A stretch of DNA of 41,335 nucleotides from Sphingobium bisphenolivorans (GTDB lineage Bacteria; Pseudomonadota; Alphaproteobacteria; Sphingomonadales; Sphingomonadaceae), in the NCBI RefSeq assembly GCF_000412635.1, contig NZ_ASTG01000031.1:1-41335 (forward strand), given 5' to 3'. The notes below the pieces were generated by a model. That model had not been told where the DNA came from. It did no database searches and saw only the letters and a list, made by a program, of their open reading frames with translations. A program made the position numbers and the translations under genes. Shown here in pieces: positions 8,117 to 15,003 of this stretch; the stretch's first letter is position 1; every line of letters begins with the position of its first letter.

Positions 8117-8611
8117 TCACTTGGGTCCGATCGGAATCTGGCGCGGCTTGCTTGCCTCTGTTGCGAGACGCGGGACGATGACCTTCAAAAGCCCTTTCTC
8201 CAGATGCGCGTTCGCCTTGTCGGCATCCGCTTCAAAGGGCAGGGCGACCCGCCGCAAAAAGCTTCCCCGGCTGCGCTCAACCAGATGATAATGCTTCTTT
8301 TCGTCCTTTTCTTCGCGCTCTTCCTTATGTTCCGCCTTGATGGTGAGGATGCCGTCGTGGACATCGAGCGACACATCCTTCTCATCGAACCCCGGCAGTT
8401 CGGCCGTCAACTCAAGGCCTTTGTCAGTTTCGGCGATATCGACCTTGGGCAGGAGAAATCCTTTGCTGTCGCCATTGCCGCTGGTGAGCCAGCCTCGACC
8501 AAAATCATCGGTCAGCCGGTCCATCTCCCTGCGCATATCGGCGAACGGATCAAATCCGCTGCGGAACATGCTGTTGCGTCCAAAGGGGATCAGTGAACGA
8601 AAATCAGTCAT
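8117..8611 (-). CDS. Hsp20 small heat-shock protein
   Basis: A 164-aa small heat-shock protein. The N-terminal arm contains MFRSGFDPFADMRREMDRL. The alpha-crystallin domain runs from about residue 50 (LPKVDIAETD) to 145 with the ELPGFDEKDV motif, and a C-terminal IPIG gives the I-x-I oligomer-anchoring motif. It holds unfolding proteins in solution for refolding by ATP-dependent chaperones; clpB lies at the far end of the window. ATG 8611 has AAGGA just upstream and overlaps the stop of the preceding His/Met-rich gene (ATGA), so the two are translationally coupled. A longer in-frame ORF from 8809 lies over that gene in another frame and is not credible. Confidence 0.95.
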   Translation of the reverse strand: MTDFRSLIPFGRNSMFRSGFDPFADMRREMDRLTDDFGRGWLTSGNGDSKGFLLPKVDIAETDKGLELTAELPGFDEKDVSLDVHDGILTIKAEHKEEREEKDEKKHYHLVERSRGSFLRRVALPFEADADKANAHLEKGLLKVIVPRLATEASKPRQIPIGPK

Positions 8612-8955
8612 TGTCCTTCTCCTGCTTTTTTGTGAGGTGATTGCTGGCCCGACGGGTGCATTGAATGTGGCTGTCCCCGGGCGGCAGCTGAACTGTGCAG
8701 GGCGCTGCAATGCTCCATGCCATCCGGCATCCGATGCGCTTGTCCCATTGACGAAGGCGCGCCATCCGGCCCCATCATTGGGCCGCCTTCTCCCTTCATC
8801 ATGGGACAATCATGCCCGGCATCCGCAGATGCCGAGGGCGGCTGCTTTGGTCCTTCTGCCGGGTGGTGTTCGGCGTGCGGCTTTACGGTCTGTGCTGACA
8901 CTCCTGCAATGAACATGAGGTTCCAAAGGCAGGCAGTTGCGAGGAAACGGCGCAT
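8608..8955 (-). CDS. Small secreted His/Met-rich protein coupled to hsp20
   Basis: A protein of about 115 aa starting at ATG 8955, with a signal peptide (MRRFLATACLWNLMFIAGVSAQ, cleavage after VSA). The mature part is low-complexity, hydrophilic and rich in His, Met, Pro and Ser, with HAEHH, CPMMKGEGGPMM and MEHCSALH clusters. Such composition suggests soft-metal (copper/silver) binding in the periplasm, but I recognise no named family. Its TGA overlaps the Hsp20 ATG and its last codons contain the Hsp20 ribosome site, which argues that it is really translated. An upstream in-frame ATG at 8973 is possible. A TACKTA-type motif lies 59 nt before the ATG 8955 start. Confidence 0.65.
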   Translation of the reverse strand: MRRFLATACLWNLMFIAGVSAQTVKPHAEHHPAEGPKQPPSASADAGHDCPMMKGEGGPMMGPDGAPSSMGQAHRMPDGMEHCSALHSSAAARGQPHSMHPSGQQSPHKKAGEGQ

Positions 8956-9014
8956 AAACGGTCCTCCATACAAGACTCTCCATCGAAGTTTCGCGCCGAC
9001 GGCAGTTGCGCGCC

Positions 9015-9022
9015 ATAAGTAG
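9015..9022 (-). promoter_or_regulatory. Putative FixJ-type box upstream of the hsp20 operon
   Basis: On the minus strand this reads CTACTTAT, 59 nt before the start codon at 8955. It shares the TAC(G/T)TA core with the other sites in this window and matches 7 of 8 positions of CTACKTAC, the complement of the FixJ consensus GTAMGTAG as I remember it. Assignment to FixJ is inference. Confidence 0.45.
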
Positions 9023-9039
9023 AGTCACGCATGTGCCGA

Positions 9040-10029
9040 TCAGGGCACGAGCACCGCGGCGCCCTTCACCTTGCCCGTGCGCACGCTTTGCAGAGCCTCA
9101 TTGGCATCTTCGAGCGGGAAGGTTTGCGTGACGGTGTGCAGGTCGATGCTGTCGGCAAGTTCGAAAAAGGAGGTGCCGTCTTCCCGCGTCAGGTTGGCGA
9201 CGGAGCGGATCTGCCTTTCCTCCCACAGGTCCGCATAGGGGAAGGAGGGGATGTCGCTCATATAGATGCCCGCACAAATAACGCGGCCTCCCTTCCTTAC
9301 CGCTCGCAAGGCTCGGGGCACCAACTCGCCCACAGGCGCGAAGATGAGCGCGGCATCGACCAACTGCGGCGGGTCGTCGGAAGAGCCTCCCGCCCAAGCG
9401 CAGCCAAGTGACCGCGCGAAATCCTGCCCTTCCTTGTCACCATCCTTTGTAAAGGCATAAACCGTGCGTCGCTGGTGCCGGGCGACCTGCGCGAGAATAT
9501 GCGCCGCAGCGCCGAAACCATAGAGGCCGATCACGGGTGCCGCGCCAGCGAGTCGCAATGCTCTCCAGCCGATCAGCCCGGCGCAAAGAAGGGGAGCGGC
9601 TTCGACGTCGGAAAAACGCTCGGGCAGATCGAAGCAATAATGGGCGTCCGCCACCACATGGCTGGCATACCCCCCATCGCGTGTGGCGCCCGTGAAGAGC
9701 GGCGCGTCGCAGAGATTTTCCCGGCCTGTCCGGCAATAGGGGCAGGTGCCACATGTATGTCCCAGCCATGGCACGCCGACGCGCTGACCGAGCGTGAAGC
9801 CACTGACGGTGGGGCCGATCGCAGCGACGCGGCCGACAATCTCGTGCCCGGGTATGACCGGGTAGCGTGCCGAAATTTCGCCATCGAGCACATGCAGATC
9901 GGTTCGGCACACGCCGCAGGCTGCGACCTCGATCAGCAATTCGCCGGTATCGGGTTCGGGCAGGGGCCGCTCGATGCGAATCAGAGCTTTGCCAGGGACG
10001 CGGACCTGCATGGCAACCATTCCGCTCAT
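9040..10029 (-). CDS. Zinc-dependent alcohol dehydrogenase (MDR family)
   Basis: A 329-aa medium-chain dehydrogenase. Catalytic zinc ligands are C41 and the H62-E63 pair. The structural zinc lobe has C93, C96, C99 and C107. The Rossmann GLYGFGAAAH segment lies near residue 168. It interconverts alcohols and aldehydes or ketones with NAD(P). The overall pattern resembles bacterial AdhA-like proteins that are induced under hypoxia or stress in several taxa. ATG 10029 follows an AAGGAAGGAA run. It is divergent from a second zinc ADH, and a motif centred in the shared region is 71 nt from this start and 68 nt from the other. Substrate unknown. Confidence 0.92.
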   Translation of the reverse strand: MSGMVAMQVRVPGKALIRIERPLPEPDTGELLIEVAACGVCRTDLHVLDGEISARYPVIPGHEIVGRVAAIGPTVSGFTLGQRVGVPWLGHTCGTCPYCRTGRENLCDAPLFTGATRDGGYASHVVADAHYCFDLPERFSDVEAAPLLCAGLIGWRALRLAGAAPVIGLYGFGAAAHILAQVARHQRRTVYAFTKDGDKEGQDFARSLGCAWAGGSSDDPPQLVDAALIFAPVGELVPRALRAVRKGGRVICAGIYMSDIPSFPYADLWEERQIRSVANLTREDGTSFFELADSIDLHTVTQTFPLEDANEALQSVRTGKVKGAAVLVP

Positions 10030-10100
10030 AGATGGCGTTCCTTCCTTGCCAGAGGAGTCAAGAGCCTATCCGATTGCGCGCGCAAACGCCGTTCGTGAAT

Positions 10101-10108
10101 CTACGCAT
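10101..10108. promoter_or_regulatory. Putative FixJ-type box between the two ADH genes
   Basis: CTACGCAT on the plus strand, a weaker variant (TACGCA core) of the motif seen elsewhere. It is almost exactly central between the divergent genes: 71 nt from the start at 10029 and 68 nt from the start at 10177. The position is a better argument than the sequence. Confidence 0.3.
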
Positions 10109-10176
10109 AGGCTGACCGGCCTGATGACCCGATATTGGGCTATTAAGCTGAGCGGTTCGCAAAGGAACGCACGGTC

Positions 10177-11214
10177 ATGAGAGCGTTGATCTATGATGGC
10201 CCGGGCCAAAAGCATCTTGGGCAACGGGAAGCGCCAAGGATTGCGGACGTCGGTGACGCGATCGTCCGCGTGACGCACACGACCATATGCGGAACTGACC
10301 TTCATATATTGAAGGGCGATGTGCCCATCTGCGCGCCGGGACGGATCTTGGGGCATGAGGGAGTTGGGGTGGTCGAGGCGGTCGGCGCTGCGGTCGCCAA
10401 CTTCAAACCGGGTGACCATGTCCTGATTTCCTGTATCACCGCTTGCGGCAGATGCGATTACTGTCGGCGGGGCATCTATTCGCATTGCACAAGCGGCGGG
10501 TGGATATTGGGGAATGCCATAGACGGCACGCAGGCTGAATATGTCCGCATACCGCATGCCGATACGAGCCTCTATCTGGTTCCGCCCGGGACCGACGAGG
10601 AAGCCCTTGTGATGTTGAGCGACATTCTGCCGACAGGGTTCGAATGCGGCGTCCTCAACGGCAAGGTGGTGCCCGGAAGCACCGTCGCGATCGTCAGCGC
10701 GGGACCGATCGGTCTTGCCACCTTGTTGACCGCGCAATTCTATTCGCCCGGTCAGATCATCATGATCGACATCGACGCGAACCGGTTGGCGATCGCTGAA
10801 AAATTCGGTGCGACGCGAACGATCGACAGCCGGACGGAAGATCCGGTGGCCGCCGTCAAGGCACTGACGGGCGGACTGGGCGTCGATACTGCTATTGAGG
10901 CGGTCGGCATCCCCGCGACATTCGAACTGTGCCAGGATCTCGTTGCCCCCGGTGGCGTCATCGCCAATATTGGCGTGCATGGGAAAAAAGCGGACCTGCA
11001 TCTTGAGCGTCTATGGGCGCATAATATCACCATCACGACCCGGCTGGTTGACACAGCGACCACCGCGATGCTGCTGAAGACGGTGGCGAGCGGGAAGATC
11101 GACGCGAAGAAACTCGTCACCCATCGTTTCACGCTTGATGCCATCATGGAGGCCTATGAGGTCTTCGGCAGGGCAGCCGAGACTCAGGCGCTCAAGGTCC
11201 TGATCACGCCCTGA
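10177..11214 (+). CDS. Zinc-dependent alcohol dehydrogenase (MDR family), second copy
   Basis: A 345-aa medium-chain dehydrogenase, only distantly like its divergent neighbour. Catalytic zinc ligands are C38 and H60-E61. The structural zinc ligands are C90, C93, C96 and C104. The cofactor site contains VSAGPIGLATLL (about 172-183) with an acidic residue at the end of beta-2 (IDIDANR), which favours NAD over NADP. It resembles the secondary-alcohol/Tdh-like branch (ICGTDLHILKGD). The start has AAGGA about 10 nt upstream. The two ADHs could dispose of reducing power during oxygen limitation. The substrate cannot be told from the sequence. Confidence 0.92.
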   Translation: MRALIYDGPGQKHLGQREAPRIADVGDAIVRVTHTTICGTDLHILKGDVPICAPGRILGHEGVGVVEAVGAAVANFKPGDHVLISCITACGRCDYCRRGIYSHCTSGGWILGNAIDGTQAEYVRIPHADTSLYLVPPGTDEEALVMLSDILPTGFECGVLNGKVVPGSTVAIVSAGPIGLATLLTAQFYSPGQIIMIDIDANRLAIAEKFGATRTIDSRTEDPVAAVKALTGGLGVDTAIEAVGIPATFELCQDLVAPGGVIANIGVHGKKADLHLERLWAHNITITTRLVDTATTAMLLKTVASGKIDAKKLVTHRFTLDAIMEAYEVFGRAAETQALKVLITP

Positions 11215-11226
11215 GCCGCTCACGCA

Positions 11227-13836
11227 CTATTGCCGCATCGCCACTCGCTTCAGCGCTTCGGCGGACAGCAGGTAAGCGGCGACCAGTAGAGCCGTCACCG
11301 CGATGATGGAAACGCCCGGCGCGGCGAAGCCTAGTGTGGAAGCGATCGGCAGGAAAGGCAGCATGACTGCTGCGCCGAGGCAAAGACCGGCGGTCGTCAC
11401 CAGGAGGCGATGAGGCCGTTGCCGCCACAATGGCGCAGATGTGCGGATGACGAAGACAACCAATATCTGCGTTGCCATTGATTCGATGAACCATGCGGTG
11501 CGGAAGGTCGGCACATCGACATGGAAAAGGGCGATCAACGCGCCGAAAGTGGCAATATCGAATAGCGACGATAAAGGTCCCATGATCATGGTGAAGCGCA
11601 CAAGGCCCGGCATGTCCCAGCCATGGGGCGACGCAAGATCACGGCTCTCTGCGCTGTCGAACGGAATGCCTGTCTGGGAGAGATCGTAGAGCATGTTGTT
11701 GAGGAGGATCTGCACCGGCGTCAGCGGCAGGAAAGGCAGGAACAGGGATGCGAGCGCCATCGTCAGCATGTTACCGAAATTGGAACTTGTGCCCATGCGG
11801 ATATATTTGAGGATATTGGCATAGGTGCGTCGTCCTTCCGCTACCCCCTCGGCAAGCACCGCAAGATCGGGCGCCAGCAGGATCATGTCCGCTGCCTCGC
11901 GCGCCACGTCCGTTGCGCCATCGACGGAAAGGCCGACATCCGCTGCCCTGATCGCCGGCGCGTCGTTGATGCCGTCACCGAGAAATCCCACGATGTGGCC
12001 GCGTGCCTGTAGCGCTCGTACGATCCTCAACTTCTGGTCGGGGGTGACGCGGGCGAACAAGTCAGTCTCCCCGACGCGCACCGCCAGTGCCTGATCGTTA
12101 AGCGTGGCGATCTCCTCTCCCGTGAGAAGGCTGGAGGATGGGCTTCCAAGGGCAGTCATGAGATGCTGTACGGCGGGGGCGGAATCCCCTGAGATGACCT
12201 TGGTGCCAATGCCTGCCGCCTCCAGCCGCCCGATCGCGGCCGCGGCGGAGTTTTTGGGTGGATCGAGGAACAGGCAGAAGCCGACGAATATCAGATGGTC
12301 GTCATCGTCCGTCTCGATGCGCTCGCGGCTCTCGGCGGCTTTCCAGGCTATGCCGAGCAGGCGGAGGCCCTGACCGGCATGGTCATCGTGCAGCCCCATG
12401 AGACGCGTCTTCAGTGCAGCGTTGAGTGGCAGGATCGTGCCGTCCTGCGCTTCAGCTTGCGTGCAGAGGCTGATGATCGTTTCGGGTGCACCCTTGACGA
12501 TCTCGATCCTTGCGCCCTGCCATTCGGCCAGAACGGACACGCGCCGCCTTTCGAAATCGAACGGCCGCTCGTCAAGCTTCCGCCACCCGGTGAGCGGATG
12601 ATGCCCCGTGTGCGCCAGCAAGGCGTCGTCGAGCGGGCTGCGCAGGCCGCTTTCAAACCGGGCATTGACGGCGGCAAGCTCAAAGACGCGCTCACTGTCC
12701 GTGCCGTCGATCCCGGGATGGCCCGTCATCAAAATCCGTGCCTCGGTGAGCGTGCCCGTCTTGTCGGTGCATAATATGTCCATTTCGCCCAGATCATGGA
12801 TCGCCGAAAGCCGCTTCACCACAACCTTTGCGGCTGCCATGCGCTGCGCGCCGCGCGCCAGACCGATCGTCATGATCATCGGCAGCAACTCGGGCGTGAG
12901 GCCGACCGCCAGCGCCATCGCGAACAGGAAGGATTCAACCGGCGGCCGGCCGAGCGCCAGATGGGCTAGGATCACGAAGAGCACGAGGAAGATCGTCATC
13001 CGCACGATCAGCAGTCCCAGCCGGTGGATGCCCCGTTCGAAAGCGGTGGGAGGCTGTTTATCGCCCAGTGATCTGGCGATGCCGCCGAAATGCGTGCGGT
13101 CGCCCGTCTGGACCACCAACATGGTCGCGCTGCCGCCGATCATCGAACTGCCGTGCAGCAGGAGGTTTCTTGCCTCGCCCATGGCGGCGTCGGGTTCGAC
13201 GCCTGGCGATTTCTCGACCGGGAAGGGTTCTCCTGTCAGGGCAGCCTGGTTGACCTGGGCCGCGTTCGCCGACAGCACGAGCCCATCGGCGGGCACCAGA
13301 TCGCCGGCCGCCAGCAGGACAATGTCTCCCGGTACCAAAGCGCGCACCGGCAAGGTGGCTGTGGACCCGTCCCGCAGCGTCCTTGCGGTGAGGGCAATCG
13401 CTTCCTTGAGCGCCGCCGCCGTCGCTTCCGCTCGCCGTTCCTGCACCGTGTCGAGGATTGTGGACAGCAAGACCATGGCCACGATCAGGAGGAAGCTGGG
13501 CAGGTCGCCGGTCGCGCCCGCCACGGTGGCAGCGGCAAGCAGCATCAGCACAAGCGGATTGCCAAGCCTGCGCGCCAGATCGACCGCAAGGCGCCGCCGG
13601 GATTGCTGGAAGAGGATGTTGGGTCCAGCCAGCGCCAGCCTGCGGCCGGCTTCGATGGAAGAAAGACCCCTTTCAGTCGCGGCGAGTGCAGCAAGCATCT
13701 TGGTCGGGGGCAATCGCCAATATTCGGGCGGCAACTGGACCGCTGCACCTCCCGCGATTATGTCGACAGGGCCGTGATCCCCTCCGGGCGCCTGAAAATC
13801 GGCATGTCGGAGCTTCTGGGGAATGGGAAAAGCCAT
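11227..13836 (-). CDS. mgtA: Magnesium-importing P-type ATPase MgtA/MgtB
   Basis: An 869-aa P3B-type ATPase, near the normal length. The TGEPFPVEK actuator motif (about 218) and the phosphorylation loop with D358 in CTDKTGTLTEAR are present. The P-domain GDGINDAPAIR and the late helices with LLNNMLYDLSQ (about 700), characteristic of MgtA, also fit. MgtA imports Mg2+ into the cytoplasm. GGAG lies 5 nt before ATG 13836. It is tail to tail with the second ADH, with 12 nt between stops. The 5' region carries a TACGTA-core motif 72 nt before the start. I do not recognise an Mg2+-sensing leader. A long shadow ORF on the opposite strand is not a gene. Confidence 0.95.
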   Translation of the reverse strand: MAFPIPQKLRHADFQAPGGDHGPVDIIAGGAAVQLPPEYWRLPPTKMLAALAATERGLSSIEAGRRLALAGPNILFQQSRRRLAVDLARRLGNPLVLMLLAAATVAGATGDLPSFLLIVAMVLLSTILDTVQERRAEATAAALKEAIALTARTLRDGSTATLPVRALVPGDIVLLAAGDLVPADGLVLSANAAQVNQAALTGEPFPVEKSPGVEPDAAMGEARNLLLHGSSMIGGSATMLVVQTGDRTHFGGIARSLGDKQPPTAFERGIHRLGLLIVRMTIFLVLFVILAHLALGRPPVESFLFAMALAVGLTPELLPMIMTIGLARGAQRMAAAKVVVKRLSAIHDLGEMDILCTDKTGTLTEARILMTGHPGIDGTDSERVFELAAVNARFESGLRSPLDDALLAHTGHHPLTGWRKLDERPFDFERRRVSVLAEWQGARIEIVKGAPETIISLCTQAEAQDGTILPLNAALKTRLMGLHDDHAGQGLRLLGIAWKAAESRERIETDDDDHLIFVGFCLFLDPPKNSAAAAIGRLEAAGIGTKVISGDSAPAVQHLMTALGSPSSSLLTGEEIATLNDQALAVRVGETDLFARVTPDQKLRIVRALQARGHIVGFLGDGINDAPAIRAADVGLSVDGATDVAREAADMILLAPDLAVLAEGVAEGRRTYANILKYIRMGTSSNFGNMLTMALASLFLPFLPLTPVQILLNNMLYDLSQTGIPFDSAESRDLASPHGWDMPGLVRFTMIMGPLSSLFDIATFGALIALFHVDVPTFRTAWFIESMATQILVVFVIRTSAPLWRQRPHRLLVTTAGLCLGAAVMLPFLPIASTLGFAAPGVSIIAVTALLVAAYLLSAEALKRVAMRQ

Positions 13837-13908
13837 CGCGGCTCCGCAAGGACAAGGTATCGGGTTTTACGAAATGAACTATCCTGCGCTCTGCTCGAAT
13901 CCGTTAAG

Positions 13909-13916
13909 CTACGTAA
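13909..13916. promoter_or_regulatory. Putative FixJ-type box between mgtA and the flippase-like gene
   Basis: CTACGTAA on the plus strand, TTACGTAG on the minus. The near-palindromic TACGTA core is 72 nt before the mgtA start (minus) and 92 nt before the start at 14009 (plus). The mgtA distance falls in the 59-74 nt band seen for other genes, so mgtA is the likelier target. Confidence 0.42.
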
Positions 13917-14008
13917 CTGTCCGAAGTTCGCTAGCCATCCGGCACCCATAGTCTCCGGGGGCACAAGATAACCGTTGGGCTCAAGCATCGGGGAGCCCGG
14001 AGGTGGAT

Positions 14009-14989
14009 ATGGCATCTGCGCGATGGCGAAGCTGGTTCCTCGCGGTTTTGATCGTGGCCGGGTTGGTTGCTGCCCTTGCCCATTGGGGAGAGGTGAGGCG
14101 GTTCGCCGCTCTGCTCCGGGAAGCCGAGCCTGGCTGGATCGTCCTCGCGCTGGCCCTTCAGTTGACCACCTATGCCAGTGTGGCGAGAGGCTGGTCCGCG
14201 GTGTTGCACCAGGCCAGCGCCCCAAGGCCTATACGGCCGCTGATGCGGCTAGCCCTCACCAAGCTGTTCGCCGACCAGGTGCTGCCCAGTGCGGGCATGG
14301 GTGGGAACATCCTGCTCGTCGATCAGCTTCGGGCGCTTGGCGTGCCGAAGGGGACGGCGGTTGCGGCCCTTCTTCTGTCCATGATCGGCTTCTATGCGGC
14401 TTACGCCTTCTTCGCTCTTGTGATGCTGATCCTGCTCTGGCTCCATGACCGTGCCACGCCAATGATGGCTGGCACTGTCACGATCTTCCTCCTTGTAGCG
14501 CTCGCCATTCCTTCGCTCGCGCTGTGGCTGCGCAGTCGCGGAAGCCGGCCTTTACCTGACCGGATCGAACAGATCGACTTCGTGCGCAAGTTATTGGAGA
14601 CAGCAGCGCAGGCGCCAGCAGTAGTTTTGCGGGACAGGCGGCTGATCCTTACCGTCACGGGCTGCAACGCCATGATCTTCCTGGCCGATGCCGGGACGCT
14701 CTACGCCTGCCTGCATAGCCTCGGTCAGCAGGCCGCGTTCGGGACGGCCTTCATTGCCCTCATCATGGCGTCGGTCGTTGCGACGCTGGGGCCGATCCCA
14801 CTCGGCCTTGGAAGTTTTGAAGCGACATCGGTCGCGATGCTGCACCTGTTGGGCGTCGCGCTGGAGGCGGCCTTTGCAGCGACCATGCTGTTGCGTCTGT
14901 TCACGCTCTGGCTGCCGCTTATACCCGGCATGGTGATGATGCGAGCCGTCGCGAAGAGAAAGCCGGCTGACGGCAGGCCGTTGCAATAG
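14009..14989 (+). CDS. LPG-synthase-TM / UPF0104 family membrane protein
   Basis: A 326-aa integral membrane protein with about eight helices spread over the whole length. FADQVLPSAGMGGN (about 87-100) and the late ATLGPIPLGLGSFEA segment (about 258-272) are the glycine/proline motifs typical of the lysylphosphatidylglycerol-synthase transmembrane family (PF03706). The family includes lipid flippases. There is no C-terminal catalytic synthase domain, so lipid aminoacylation is not expected. GGAGG lies 5 nt before ATG 14009; a GTG at 14003 overlaps that site. It is divergent from mgtA and converges on the acyl-CoA synthetase gene. Role here unknown; an envelope function is the best guess. Confidence 0.78.
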   Translation: MASARWRSWFLAVLIVAGLVAALAHWGEVRRFAALLREAEPGWIVLALALQLTTYASVARGWSAVLHQASAPRPIRPLMRLALTKLFADQVLPSAGMGGNILLVDQLRALGVPKGTAVAALLLSMIGFYAAYAFFALVMLILLWLHDRATPMMAGTVTIFLLVALAIPSLALWLRSRGSRPLPDRIEQIDFVRKLLETAAQAPAVVLRDRRLILTVTGCNAMIFLADAGTLYACLHSLGQQAAFGTAFIALIMASVVATLGPIPLGLGSFEATSVAMLHLLGVALEAAFAATMLLRLFTLWLPLIPGMVMMRAVAKRKPADGRPLQ

Positions 14990-15003
14990 CGACGATGCGG
15001 TGA

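Noticed and set aside
12608..13777. 389-aa plus-strand open frame opposite mgtA
   Set aside because: It lies wholly antisense to a clear P-type ATPase, has shadow-like Arg/Ser/Ala-rich composition and no ribosome site or domain.
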